Below are positions 51,701 through 62,235 of a DNA stretch of 64,000 nucleotides, piece after piece (the stretch's first letter is position 1; each line of letters opens with the position of its first letter). Under the pieces are notes generated by a model. That model did not search any database and was not told the DNA's origin. It saw nothing but the letters and a program-made list of their open reading frames with translations. The translations under genes were made by a program, and so were the position numbers. The stretch spans positions 18,342,285 to 18,406,284 of the forward strand of contig NC_054757.1 in NCBI RefSeq assembly GCF_018143015.1, given 5' to 3'. The stretch is from Lytechinus variegatus (lineage: Eukaryota; Echinodermata; Echinoidea; Temnopleuroida; Toxopneustidae).

Positions 51701-54700
51701 TTTTGAAGATCTTTTACTCTCTTGTGGACTTGTTTATGCACTCCCCAGCTTCCTTTAAAACATTCCTGTCAAGAAATGGGACAAAAAAATTTATCATTAT
51801 TTAATGACAAAAACCATCTCCATCCATCTCAACTCTTCCTAATTTCCTAATATAAATAGCTATCTCATTTACCTAGCCATGAACCACTCATTTTAGGAAT
51901 ATGCAATTTTCTCTTTTACCTCATTATTGGTACCTTAAGTTGGAAGCATGACTGCAGATGATTTGAATTGCAACAAGGTGTCATAATTTGCTTAATCATG
52001 AGTAGCATCTAGACGATAGTGCTTCTAAGCGATATCTGGATTACCCTTTCTGGGATTTTGAGTACATCCCCCCCCCCCAAAAAAAAAAAACCCTGCAGCT
52101 ACAACTTCGAGAATTAAAACTGATCTTGGAAGAGCAACAATTTCATGATATATGAAGGGCAATACCAAATCAAATAAAAATTGACCAGAAAAAAACAACA
52201 AAAAATTTGTATATTTTTGCCATTTTTTTTTCCTTATTTGGTTTCTCCTTTTCATTTATGATCTAATCCTTTGCCTCTTCCCTCTTCTTTCAACCGTTTC
52301 ATTTTTTTCCCTTCCTTTTGCTTAGTTTTCTATTTTCTCCTTTTGTTTTCCCTTTCTTCCCATCCTTTCATTTCATGCCTTTGCCTCTTGACTCTTCATA
52401 GGGTGTCTGAAGCCACACTGATAAGTGTCAGCATAAAACAGGCTAATTTAGGGGAAATATGGCACATTTTTTCTGGAAGTTTAGGCTGCTAGAAAAATGT
52501 GATCTGAATTTATTATTAACTTGTGTTTGGCATGTATGGAAAGAGAAAATTCAGGGGCTTCTTTTGACAGTAAGGACAAGTTTATATGATCATTTTAGAT
52601 AAGGATGTAGAGATAAATTGCAAACCCTTATTTGTGTGTGTGATGAGATTGCCATTTCCCTATGCGTTTTCTATGGGAAATAGAAAATTCTGTTTTGCAC
52701 AATTTTTTTCACTTTGTCACAATTTTTCAATGTGATCTGGTTTTCATATCCTTATAAAAATCATACATCAGAAAAAGCATAAAAAATCCTATTGGACTCT
52801 TTATGGACAAGATCTTGGCATTAATAATAAATCTATAACAGCTCTCGGAAGCTAAAAATTTGGATTTGTGTGTCCATTTCTTAACTACACAGTCTATGAC
52901 TATGGCAGAGAAATGCTGAAAATTGAACTAATTTCATTCTTCTTTTTTGCAGCCAATAATTTGATTTTTTTCCACAATGTTACATTTCTGTCAGTCTGAA
53001 GGTAATTTCTAATCAAATTCACAAAGAAAATGTGATATCATCTTGAACTCACTCATTCAATGAACAAGGTTATAATATAACCTTGTTCTCAGTTATATCT
53101 CCATGTGTGGCAAAATAAGGGTGGCAATGTTTGGCTTATTTTCTCTTTTTCTTTGGGGCAAATGCTTGATTTTTTTTACACTGACTGTTTCCATTACACC
53201 TATTATTCATACAACTTGGCTCTTATTTAAATCTGATTCTTTAAATCATTTTTTTCTTTTTAAGAATAGAGATCAAAAAATGAAAATTTTCTTGCCATAT
53301 TACTTTCCACCAGTAGAGGGCGTACACAAATATATGCCCTAAATTCAAGTTTTTGAGCGCTCTGGTGAATGAAAAAATTATTTTCCCAAGTTACTAATGA
53401 AAAATAAATTGCAACTGTATGGAAATTAGTAATTTTGGTCACAGAAGTGATATTTTAATGATCTTTTTAAAGTGTGTGCTCTGTACAACATTGGCATACC
53501 ATAGTCCTACCTCTAGATTCCCCACAGGCCACAACGAACAATTGTCCATAGACTGTGTACAACGGATAGATCGTCTCCGCACAGCGATTCGAAGACCGCT
53601 GATTGGTCAATCGCGCAGATCACGTCATGACCACGTGGTCCCTAAAATAATTCCTTCAGACTGCGTGCGGAAGTATCGATAGCGATAACGATATCCGGTC
53701 ACGTTGTGTACGCCGTAAATAGTTTTGGTTCGTGATCGGATCGCTCCGGTATCGATCGAAAATTATCGAAACTCTGCAATTTCATGCATATTCACGCGAC
53801 GCTCCGAAACCCGGAAGCCAATTGACTTTGTGCACGTTGCGATAGACTCTACAAATTCCAACGAACACGATGGCATATAGACGCTAATTCGTAAGATTTT
53901 GACGGAAAAGCAAGAAGTAATCGAAATTTGCTTACCTGTGCAGTATCGGTGAGAAAATAGATCCTCCGAGAATACCTTTCATAATTCATATAAAATACGG
54001 GAAAGTGAAATTCTAGGTCGATTTTGGTACGAGGTGATAGAGAATTGCACACTTGTTTTGGTGGAATTCTGTGTGGGGGAATAAAAGGCTTGCACTGCGC
54101 ATGCTTACTATATTTTCATTCATAAATTGGTTCTCGGCAGGGGCTGGATGACGTCATGTAATAAGCAAAAATGTACACGACCGCTACGTTCACGCTCCGC
54201 TATCCGTTGTACACAATTGTTCGTTGTGCAGGCAGGGTGGTAGCAGTGAACAAGTGCTTGAACTTGAAGAAAAATATTTTTTCTCCAGACACCCTACTCT
54301 TCATCCGCTGGCTTTCACGTTTATCCTCTCCTCCCCTTGGCCTTTCCCTCCTTTTCTTTTCCCCATCTTTCCATCTTCTCTCTTTCTTTTTGCACTGCTT
54401 CAATTTGCTTTTCTATTGTCTAGATCTAATATTCTTATTTTATTCTATTCTTCTTCTTTTTCATATCCTTTCCTTTTTTATATGGTCTGGAACTTTTGAC
54501 CTCATTTCTTTCAAACTCAATCCTACTGCTCTTCTTCGCTTTTATTTCTTGTCTTTTCGTTAATGCCCAAAATCATTATAGTGATTATCTGGCGTATGAT
54601 ATGAACGTCAAGATTTACTTCACCTGAAATAAAGTTCCAGTTAATCTTACTTAGCTGCATTACACCATTTACGGCATGTGGGACTACACATTCATTCATT

Positions 54701-54906
54701 GCACTCATCAACGACACCATGGCCATGCATGCGGAAATAGATGTGTTGTATTCTATCAAAGAAGTCACCATTCTTACCTGTGAGCAAAAGAAAGATCCTG
54801 GAATTTGTAGCTTGATGCATGAAGGGCATTGTAATTTTGCTTCTTTATCACAACCCGATGTTTCACATGTGTGAACAGAAGGATTTTCAACCTCGACCGT
54901 CGCCAT
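42578..54906 (-). CDS. METAP1: Methionine aminopeptidase 1
   Basis: Ten coding exons join to 1155 nt (384 aa; human 386): 54778-54906, 51457-51591, 50744-50804, 48679-48770, 47987-48138, 47069-47139, 46255-46386, 45043-45186, 44194-44259, 42578-42750, all minus strand with GT/AG borders and consistent phases. The cytosolic enzyme removes initiator Met co-translationally when residue 2 is small. The N-terminal zinc finger has Cys14, 19, 27, 30, 41, 45 and His53, 57, a ribosome-docking module in this family. The pita-bread fold has metal ligands Asp215, Asp226, His289, Glu322 and Glu353 plus His198 and His296. The linker is somewhat shorter than in vertebrates. The start ATG follows no other in-frame Met and gives the family N-terminus. 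Confidence 0.96.
42889..43064. mobile_element. Palindromic MITE (GTTTCATAAAGCT ends)
   Basis: The left arm 'gtttcataaagctgttcgta', then 'gactttaagaacgactggtg', is repeated inverted at the right with few differences, leaving a short spacer around 42965-42990. No coding capacity. In METAP1 intron 9. Confidence 0.85.
43554..44140 (+). mobile_element. MITE-like element, copy 2 (GGGGAATCCAACCC end)
   Basis: Matches 39444-40038 along its length in the same orientation; ends GGTTGGACTCCCA. It stops 54 bp before METAP1 exon 9 (44194). Confidence 0.7.
44194..44259 (-). CDS. METAP1: METAP1 exon 9
   Basis: (K)[21 protein letters not shown]; carries Glu322 in FTIEP. Acceptor atttcag, donor GTGAGT. Confidence 0.95.
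44421..44865 (+). mobile_element. tRNA-derived SINE with ATC tail
   Basis: Head with A box 'gttggctcagttggttatg' and B box 'cgtgggtttgagtccaccc', then a body of about 300 bp, ending 'gcactatacaaatgctgtgc' and (atc)n. This head-body-tail layout is typical of echinoderm SINEs. In METAP1 intron 8. Confidence 0.8.
45043..45186 (-). CDS. METAP1: METAP1 exon 8: catalytic histidines
   Basis: (V)[14 protein letters not shown]...[20 protein letters not shown]; His289 (metal) and His296 are present. Acceptor tttgcag, donor GTAAGT. Confidence 0.96.
45205..45430 (-). mobile_element. SINE, 5'-truncated copy
   Basis: The minus-strand body matches 45482-45770 ('gcatttatatagcgc.atctatct', 'gggtacccattcacctcacc'), with an (ATT/ATG)n tail. 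It stops at 'ggctgggattcgatatc', so most of the tRNA-like head is missing. Confidence 0.7.
45482..45772 (-). mobile_element. SINE, full-length copy of the same family
   Basis: Minus strand: head 'ggcattacggtctagtggtt' (A box) and 'gtgggttcaaatcccagcc' (B box), then a body, then a tail of 'gcctattattgttattatc' type. It lies next to the truncated copy in the same orientation. Confidence 0.8.
46255..46386 (-). CDS. METAP1: METAP1 exon 7: metal-ligand aspartates
   Basis: (V)[20 protein letters not shown]...MMQAIDI; Asp215 and Asp226. Acceptor tccacag, donor GTGAGG. Confidence 0.96.
46387..47068 (-). other. METAP1 intron 6
   Basis: AT-rich intron; no repeat family or RNA gene recognised. Confidence 0.6.
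47069..47139 (-). CDS. METAP1: METAP1 exon 6
   Basis: (T)[23 protein letters not shown]; His198 of the CHGIP motif. Acceptor ttcgcag, donor GTAAGC. Confidence 0.95.
47140..47986 (-). other. METAP1 intron 5
   Basis: AT-rich intron; nothing recognised inside it. Confidence 0.6.
47987..48138 (-). CDS. METAP1: METAP1 exon 5
   Basis: [20 protein letters not shown]...[16 protein letters not shown]; close to human [19 protein letters not shown]. Acceptor attgcag, donor GTAAGT; ends in phase 2. Confidence 0.96.
48250..48465 (+). mobile_element. tRNA-derived SINE (second family)
   Basis: A tRNA-like head: 'ggctccgtggctgagaggtc' with A box, and 'ccggcggttcgatccccgac' with B box ending 'acggcacc'. 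The long variable arm resembles a Leu/Ser-type tRNA. A short body and an A-rich tail (aataataaataaaaaat) follow. In METAP1 intron 4. Confidence 0.7.
48679..48770 (-). CDS. METAP1: METAP1 exon 4
   Basis: (G)[30 protein letters not shown]; acceptor tgatag, donor GTAGGT (less usual). Confidence 0.93.
48771..50743 (-). other. METAP1 intron 3
   Basis: 2.0 kb containing one MITE (49160-49305), a G run (49529-49540) and a GC-richer stretch (50000-50120) with no open frame or recognised RNA. Confidence 0.55.
49160..49305. mobile_element. MITE, family shared with 25.6 kb
   Basis: Inverted termini 'gggggcgtttcatgaaagg' and 'gggagccttccatcaa'-type; 'gtcagatctgacaacttgtc' and 'ctcagccaatcaaaatcatg' match the reverse complement of 25577-25738. 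Confidence 0.75.
50744..50804 (-). CDS. METAP1: METAP1 exon 3
   Basis: [20 protein letters not shown] plus one base; RPDYADHP is conserved with human. Acceptor ttactag, donor GTAAGC. Confidence 0.95.
51457..51591 (-). CDS. METAP1: METAP1 exon 2: second half of the zinc finger
   Basis: [19 protein letters not shown]...[12 protein letters not shown]; Cys45, His53 and His57 finish the finger begun in exon 1. Acceptor ttgacag, donor GTAAGA; phase 0 at both ends. It has a near-complete duplicate 174 bp upstream. Confidence 0.96.
51471..51807 (-). repeat. Tandem duplication spanning METAP1 exon 2
   Basis: 51471-51633 and 51645-51807 are identical over 163 bp, separated by 11 bp (tactctcttgt). The first lies over the true exon 2 and the intron before it; the second lies wholly in intron 1. 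Confidence 0.9.
51637..51765 (-). pseudogene. Duplicate of METAP1 exon 2 lacking the normal donor
   Basis: Acceptor and 121 exon bases are identical to exon 2, but the copy breaks off inside GKLR, before the GTAAGA donor. A weak GT (AAGAGA|GTATCA) follows after 8 further bases. If used, it would give a 129-nt, 43-codon exon in phase 0, repeating ECFKGSW...GKLHKR before the real exon. Otherwise it is a dead copy. Confidence 0.6.
51808..53500 (-). other. METAP1 intron 1, main part
   Basis: C/A runs at 52070-52090, a pyrimidine-rich patch (52265-52400) and AT-rich DNA; no gene recognised. Confidence 0.55.
53530..54233. mobile_element. TIR DNA element (ACAACGAACAATTGT ends)
   Basis: Left 'acaacgaacaattgtcc' and 'gtgtacaacggatag' are answered at the right by 'ctatccgttgtacacaattg' and 'ttcgttgt'. 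Termini match over about 30 bp with one 11-bp insertion on the left. About 0.7 kb, CpG-rich for the region, with no transposase. In METAP1 intron 1. Confidence 0.65.
54280..54560 (+). repeat. Polypyrimidine-rich stretch near METAP1 exon 1
   Basis: About 250 bp dominated by C and T, producing Phe/Leu/Ser frames on the plus strand and Lys/Arg/Glu frames on the minus; compositional only. Confidence 0.6.
54778..54906 (-). CDS. METAP1: METAP1 exon 1: start and first half of zinc finger
   Basis: [43 protein letters not shown] in the reading frame from 54906; donor GTAAGA. The Cys spacing matches human METAP1 ETDGCSSEAKLQCPTC. Confidence 0.96.
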
Positions 54907-55017
54907 ATTGCTTCCCTTTCAACTCTTTAAATTTAGTCTTTTTCAAAGGTGTTTTTTATTTATTAGAATTTTACTAGTATTTTCCGGGTAAAAGTTGTAC
55001 AATCACGACCACATTCA

Positions 55018-55903
55018 GTAGGGGAAGGCGGGGTAAGACCGGTAAGTTGTGACAGTTTTTGCTTTTTGCATGTTAGAATTGATATGATTAATAATCTTGT
55101 CGAAATAAGAACCTTGCCTTGAAATTTAATTCTTCTGAAATATTTTCCACCTATATATACTTTCTAGGCACTGAAAGTCATCGTGACCTTTGAAAAAAAC
55201 GATGTCAAATTGCTCAACTTGCCCCATATATGGGGTAAGTTTGAGCCACCTTCTGGGGTAAGTTGAGCCACAAACACTATGTACAAAATGTATGAGGGGA
55301 TAACCAGCATGTCAATTTTTTGTTTAGAGTCTTTTTCACTTGCTAATTCTCTATAAATACTAACATCCTTAAAAAGGAAAAGAGCAGTCATGTAAATTTG
55401 CTCCTTTCAGCCAGCATATTTCAATCGATTTTTATGGTTTGTTTGTTTTTTAAGATACATTACCATAGGAATTACCATGGCTCAACTTACCCCATGCTGT
55501 TTGGCTCAACTTTCCCCAGTCCGAACTTAGTGCGAAAATTTTGTATCCACACATTTATTATGCATGCATCCATCATATAAAAGACTATATGACAAGAATG
55601 AAGATCCATACCTGGACTAATAATGTTGTTATCATGTCTTTATTATATTTAAAGACATGTGTGTTTATAAAGCACTTATCTATTTCACACTCTTTTTTAC
55701 TTTTTGGGCTGAAATTCATATTTTTCCCTCTAAAAAAATACTTTTTGTTTCAAAGTTGAAAACAATATGGTGGGGTTAGGGGTTATGCTATGGGTCATCA
55801 ATACATGACACCACCACAATGTCTGACTCATTCATTATTGGCCTGGGGCTGGTGGCTCAACTTGCCCCTATGCTCAATTAACTTACCCCGCCTTCCCCTA
55901 TCC
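55018..55903. mobile_element. TIR element (TAGGGGAAGGCGGGGTAAG ends) upstream of METAP1
   Basis: The left end TAGGGGAAGGCGGGGTAAG has its exact inverse CTTACCCCGCCTTCCCCTA at the right. Subterminal 'ggggtaagttgagcca' and 'ggctcaacttacccca' iterate on both sides. The ends fit the hAT YARNG rule, but no 8-bp target duplication is visible. No transposase. It begins 112 bp upstream of the METAP1 ATG. Confidence 0.75.
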
Positions 55904-57690
55904 CTAATTCTATGTAACTGCCACATTTCCAAAACTGTCTCAGAAATGTTTTCAATAATATGTTTCTTTTCCTTAGGCCTTACATGGCCTTGTACGCCCT
56001 ATATGTTTGCAAACGTCGCTAATTTCTCTGAAGTTCATAAATAATTTTTATTAACGTTTGACACATGCACCTTCTCCGTTTAGAATACAATCGCTAAGAA
56101 ATATGTGCATGTCCTGGAGCTACAGGCCTATACTAACAACTAGTAATATATCTCTATATGGTGCATGTGTATCAAGAAAATAGTAGGGTTTTTTTATCGT
56201 CATCAATAGTCATATGTTTTGATGATCCCCGGGTGATGATCTCAAACCATATACTAATTATATCTCTATGTCTCAAACGGAGCCCCTCCTCACCGTCATA
56301 GCATCACTGCCTCCGACCGTCATAGCATCACTTTTCCAACGCCGGGGTTTTCTATGACCAGAGATTTACATTAATTAAACAATTCTTTTTTCTTTTCTTT
56401 TTTTTTTACCAATAAACAAAATAGCAAATTAAACAAAACGAAACAAAGGAAAACAATTTGAAAAAATGTATGCCTCTGATATAGTAGGCTGTCAAAAACC
56501 TTTTACTCTCGATTATGTGTTTTTTTTTCTCCTTTTTTATGTCTGTTACTCAAAGTTGGTACGTGGATGGATTCGTTATCGAGGATTCTGCATAGAGTTT
56601 AACGAGAGGGCGCGGAGTCTATTTTGAAGCTGAGATGGGATGCCTGAAATGCAAGCCACTATTTTTGACACCGCCCCCCCCCCATATGATTGCCGCCAGA
56701 GTTGGCCACCCTCAAACCCCTCACCCTCTCCCAGAGTAGTAAATAAATCAATAACTCTGCCCTCTCCCTGTAGCTGTAGACCGAATCCCTTTTCACATAT
56801 TCTCTATTTTTTTTTCTTCTATTCAAACCACTGATCTGTACACTCAAACAATTAGGGTAATGATTTTGAAAGGCTGGCATGCCTGTGTAAGCATGGACTT
56901 CCCCTTTCGATGCCCTTTGCATTATATCCTGTTTTATGTTTAATTTAAGGATTTGCATAAATCGGCGAAACGATAAAAACGATCCAATTGTACAAAGGTG
57001 AAGGGAAAGAGGTGATTGACATTTGAAAACCATGGATATAGAAGTTCCTCGTTATAGGTCACAGGCAACAGGATATTACTTTTTATTAGAGCATTTAAAT
57101 ACACGGAATGAAATCGATTTGATCGTTTTTAGTCGCTGAATCTGTAACATCAATTCTATAATTTGACATATTATAAAACAAATAGGGACCTATGGAATTA
57201 ATGCTTTATTCCGCCTAGATCCAAACTCAGGTAAGCATTCTTCATTTGTTCACACTTAAACAGGGCTGTAGCAAAATTTTGATGAGGGAGGGGGCTCAAA
57301 CATGTGTTGGTGTCCATAGATATGCGGGGGCACAAAATATATGGCATCATTGGTAGACTTCCTGCATGCGAGGTGGGTTTATAAGATGAGGGCTGTATAT
57401 GTGAATAAAGATGATTGATGCGGTCTTCCTTTCCTTTGGATTTTGGCTTTTCTGAAAAAAAATTGAGATGCAAAAATATTGAACTTTTTGACACATAGAA
57501 ATAGAAATAAACAATATTTTTTATTATGCCAAAATGATACAACGCATTATGTCTCAATTGCGACATTATGCGTCGCTGCGACATTAACTGTTTTAGCAGG
57601 GCCTCCATGACAGTGTATTGGATGCAACTGTTGTGTCGGCATGATATTTTATTATTTTCTTGTCACATTTTGACTAAAAAGGGGTTATTT
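55904..57690. other. Gene-poor stretch
   Basis: AT-rich DNA with a C run (56674-56682); no supported gene, RNA or element. Confidence 0.5.
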
Positions 57691-57692
57691 CC

Positions 57693-59775
57693 AGGGGCGG
57701 ATCCAGTCTTCGCAAATAGGGGGGGGGGGTGGATTTTTTTTTCAGCCATATCTTCCCCGATCGGCTGCTCGAAGATGATTTTTTGGTTTATTTGAAGGGG
57801 GTAGTCCTAATACTCACTTCTAGCTTTATTCTTATAAATCAACATACATAATAATCCTTATATAGTGCGAGCGCGAAGCGCGAGCTAATTTTTTTTTTAA
57901 ATCTTATGTATTTTTCCCCTAAAATTTGAACATTCTGGGCAATGTTTGTTATTATGTGTATGCAACTAAATAATTACTACGAACGCGAAGCGTGAAAAGA
58001 AATGAACTGATGAAAAGATACTTGTTAAAGACTGCATGCAGTTAGCCATGAAGATAATTTCAAAATCAATTAATGCGAGCGCAAAGTGCGAGCTGAAATT
58101 TTGTGACATTTTTACCCACAAAGAATGGAAATTCTAAGCACGTTTTGTAACTTGAATAGAATAGGTATATAACCTTTGATGCAAGCGCGAGCGGAAAATT
58201 TCGAGAATTAGACATACCGAACGAGACACTATTCATGTTTTGTAAATCATGAAAGGGATGAGTAATTGGGAATCTTCCTTACATTGATAATGCGAGCACG
58301 AAGCGCGAGCAGAAAATTTGTATATAGGTTTTGAACTGATCGAAAAGATACCTTTTAAAGACTGCTTGCACTTAGCCATGAAGACTTTACATAGGCTATT
58401 TCAACAATTAAATAATGCGAGCGCGAAGCGCGAGCTGAAATTGTTGACATTTCTACGTAAAGAATGGAAAATTTTAATCATTTTTTGTAACTGTGAACAG
58501 GATAGCAATATAGGCCTAAATAAACAATTGATGCGAGCGCGAAGCGCGAGCGGAAAATTTCGAGATTTAGAACTACTGAACGAGACACTCTATTCATGTT
58601 TTGTAAATCATGAAAATCATTGGGAATCTTCCAATAACATCAATAATGCGAGCACAAAGCGCGAGCAGAAATTTTTTATATTGTGATCTGAAACTGGATA
58701 ATGATTTAGATAGTTGAGTATCAGAATAAAAATGCGCGCGCGTATTTCATATTTAGACCTAGAATCTAGGCATTCTAAAGACATCTTTTATCTGGAAAAA
58801 AGTCCATTTCATCCCTATATTTCAAGCACTTTGTAGGAAAATTGTGAGGTGAATATGAATCGCACAATAACAAAGAGCAGATATTTTTCTTAATTTGAGT
58901 TTTGACATATAGGACCGGGACATCCTTAGGACACGTCGTCATATGAAAATGACGATTATCTTCCTATTCCTCTTGCTAAGCGCGAGATGAAACAAAAGGG
59001 ACAATTTTAGTTATTAAATTAATATCTTATTCATTAATGCCTAATGAGGGCGCGAAATCTGATGATAATATGGCCTGAAACTGGACATTTCAAGCACTAT
59101 TGCAATCATAAATAGGATGCATCGGTTAATAAATTTTCAACCACAAATACGAGCGCAAATTGCGAGCCAAAACTTTTGATAAACTGTCATGAAAAGGGGA
59201 TTTTATTTTGTTGTATAATCAATATTGAGACATACATAACTCGCCAATGGAAATGAGAGCGTGCAGCGCTAGCTCATTCGTTTTGACAATCAGACTGAAA
59301 AGTGGTATTTTGAAAACTTCATGGAATACACGAATATATTAGGTACCTGATAAATCACAATTTGCGAGCGCGCAGCGGGAGCAGAAAATGTTAATATTCA
59401 AACCATAAAACTGACATTTTTACAGAGCACTTTTTAAAAATCCATTTGTAAATAACACAAAATAATGAAAGTTCGATTTCCGAGGTGAATATGTTTTGTA
59501 TATTGACTTCCAAACTTGATATTTAAACTCCATATTGAACAAAATATGAAAATCACCTAACAGGCAACGCGAGCGCGAAGCGCGAGCGAAAATTTTATAT
59601 AGTGACATGAAAGATTCTGTTTATTTTCCACGTCTTCCCCTCCTCTTATTTTATTCACTCGTTTTCTTCCTCTTCTTAATTCTCCTCTTTTTCTTTTTCT
59701 TTTCTCTTTTCTCTTTTTCCTGCTTTTTTTGCTCCGCCAATAGGGGGAGGGGCGTCCCTCCTGAATCCGCCTATG
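57693..59775. mobile_element. Hairpin-motif repeat element, copy 2, with TIR-like ends
   Basis: It starts aggggcggatccag plus a G run and ends ctgaatccgcctatga, roughly inverted termini. Inside, units of about 100-180 bp each carry GCGAGCGCGAAGCGCGAGC (exact at 57867, 58417, 58533 and 59579; variants near 57975, 58075, 58290, 58647, 59155, 59365). Unit order and text follow copy 1. No coding capacity. A pyrimidine patch (59620-59735) precedes the right end. Confidence 0.75.
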
Positions 59776-60261
59776 ATTTATGACCCGAAATGATTACAGC
59801 AAAATATGACTGGACATACTGATGTATCTTAAACCATTTTTTTCAAGAATTCAAATTTCCTCTAACTCATAACAGGCGCTGATACTGGGCGAAAAAATTT
59901 GACCCCCTAAAGAAAAAACAAATTGCCTTCATTTTGAGAGAGTGATGCCCCCTTTTTGTTGCCTGTCACTTTTTTTTCTGAAAACCAAAATTCTTTCCGT
60001 TTTTAGTAACAGGAAACCAAAAGGCCCTTCAAGCATTATTTAATGAGTGATATATTTTTTTAAATTCTTTTTCTTTTCATAATTTTTGGAACAAAATGAA
60101 CCAAATCCTGGACCCCAGGGTATATAAAGAGGTCAACAATTTATTATAACACTGTCTTCTAAAAAACACAGTTATCCTTTAAAAAAATCAATAAAAGGAA
60201 ATGAAATCAGAGTTCAATGTTCAGTTCAAGAGTTGGGTGGATGGCATTGCTTGCCTTCCAG

Positions 60262-60530
60262 AGAGCCAGTTGCAGATCCAGGGGGGGGGGGCCGTGCCCC
60301 CTTGAGAAGCAAATTAAAAATTTGCAATGTAAAAATGCCGTACGTTGAAAGAGAAGTGTGCCCCCCCCCTGAAAGTGAAGACATTTTTTCCTTATTTTTT
60401 TGCTTGTTAAATTATTTCTGGGTGCGAAGTCTCCATCATTTTCAGTTGAAAACCCTTTTTTTTTGCCTGTCAAATTTTTGCTAAAAATGTGCCCCCCCCC
60501 TTGGAATATCCTGGATCCGCCCCTGCACAG
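60262..60530. mobile_element. Short element with GGATCCAGGGGGG ends
   Basis: Left 'gcagatccaggggggggg' and right 'ccttggaatatcctggatcc'/'gcccctgca' are inverted counterparts. Internal C runs at 60361 and 60491. A plausible MITE related by its edges to the 57.7-kb element. Confidence 0.6.
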
Positions 60531-62230
60531 AGCCATGGATAAGGGAAAAAATTGTCACGGATATGAACTTTATTCATGAGAGAATAATGACAGAGAGAAA
60601 AAAAATCGAGCACAAAGGAAAGGTGGCTCTCTCTCGGCGTTGCAGATATTCTTCATTCAAAATAACCTCCAGTGGTGGGCCAACTAAACGAAATTGAACA
60701 AAAGATGTCATCATTATTAATAGCTGCACAGTATCATGAATATGCAGAGCTGGGCTATTTTTGTTTCAAAATGTTAAACGAATTCCTACTGACAATGTGG
60801 AGTTATGATGAAATCAGAAAAATGAGCCTGATATTGGAGGTTCTGACTTTGGATGAGATTTTAGTCCACCCCCCTTGTGATTTTTTTTTCTCCAAGTATT
60901 GAAAGGGGGAGCATGAATTCAATAAAAATGCGAGGTCTAATTTTTGTTGCTGAAAGTATAGGCCTATGCCGTCACATTAAGATCTTTCTGACCCCCACAC
61001 CATCAAAATATCCTGGCGCTGCCCCTAGCTAAATGACGGGGTCACTTGGGGGAAACCTTTATTTGTTTTTATTTATTTCTAGTCACATTCGACTAGAATG
61101 GAGTAATTAGGGCTATGAATACAACTTGCGCTCAATTGACCGTCTAGTCATTTTGATTTGTTTGTTTAAAGAGAGCAAGATTTTAAGCAGAGGGGTAATA
61201 TGAGGTACAAAACTTGATGGATCTAGTTTAGGTGATACAGTGCACTTTTAGGGCAAGTTTACGAGCGGATGAAGCGAGCGAGTCCGTAAAATACATGATA
61301 TACATAAAACATATAAATCGGCCAGATTTCAAATTCATATATTCGATGGTAAGAAAATAAAATTACCATGATTGAGCATAATACGTTTTCTTACCATTTT
61401 GGGGCAACACCCCTCCCCTAAAATACTATCATTAGGCGAGAAATGTTGAGAACAGTTATAGGACAGGTGTAAAAGCTAAGAAATATCGTATTGTGAAATA
61501 TCATATTGTGAATTATTCATTGTATTGTGAATAATTTTTTATAGCAGTGGGGACGAGCTACAAGTTCTTTTCGTGACCTCGAGGTCACCCGAGTATTATG
61601 ATATCGGTATTCCCTTTCAGAGCGATTTTGATCTTTGGCCAAGAACTTGGATCCCGCAAATCTGACACAAGACGAGAGGGAACATGTGATATTGTTTTTA
61701 TTTACACCCCCCCCCCTTCTCTCTCTTTCTTCTCTATACACTAACGTGGATCGCGTTGGTACAATTTCGCACACTTGGTAATCATAATCAGGTACTCAAA
61801 ACATCTACAGATCTGGCTGAGTGGCGGTCGTTGAGTATTATCAGTCATTATCATTACATCCAATTGTTCTACGATCTTGTGATTATACGTGTATTTAACA
61901 CTTGTTAAGTGTTGACTTCAAAACGTACGTTTCAATCTGTTTTTCGACACTGCTTTTATAAACCGTGGATTCCCAGTGGACGTCTGTTTGTAATCATGCC
62001 GTTCGTTCTTCTCCATTGTGAAATAGGTCCTGTGTGATGTAAGTAAAAAAATTGTATGTAAAAATTGTCAATATTTGTTATCTGCCCTTGAATTTATACA
62101 TATCGTTAAGATCGAACTGCATCAGAACTTTTCTTAATGTTGCCCCCGGATGTTGCCGCTATAATGCCTTAGTTTTGTTGATCGAAAATGAATAGCAAAG
62201 AATATAGGATATGATGAAATTTTTTATTTA
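60531..62230. other. Gene-poor stretch before the right-hand LINE
   Basis: Contains a C run (61708-61716) and a CpG-richer patch around 61550-61640. A short frame MPFVLLHCEIGPV before a GTAAGT (62040) is closed by a stop, so no exon is called. Confidence 0.45.
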
Positions 62231-62235
62231 TTTTA

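Noticed and set aside
61517-62050. Possible exon ending at GTAAGT near 62040
   Set aside because: The short frame is closed by TGA before the site, and no partner exon is recognisable.
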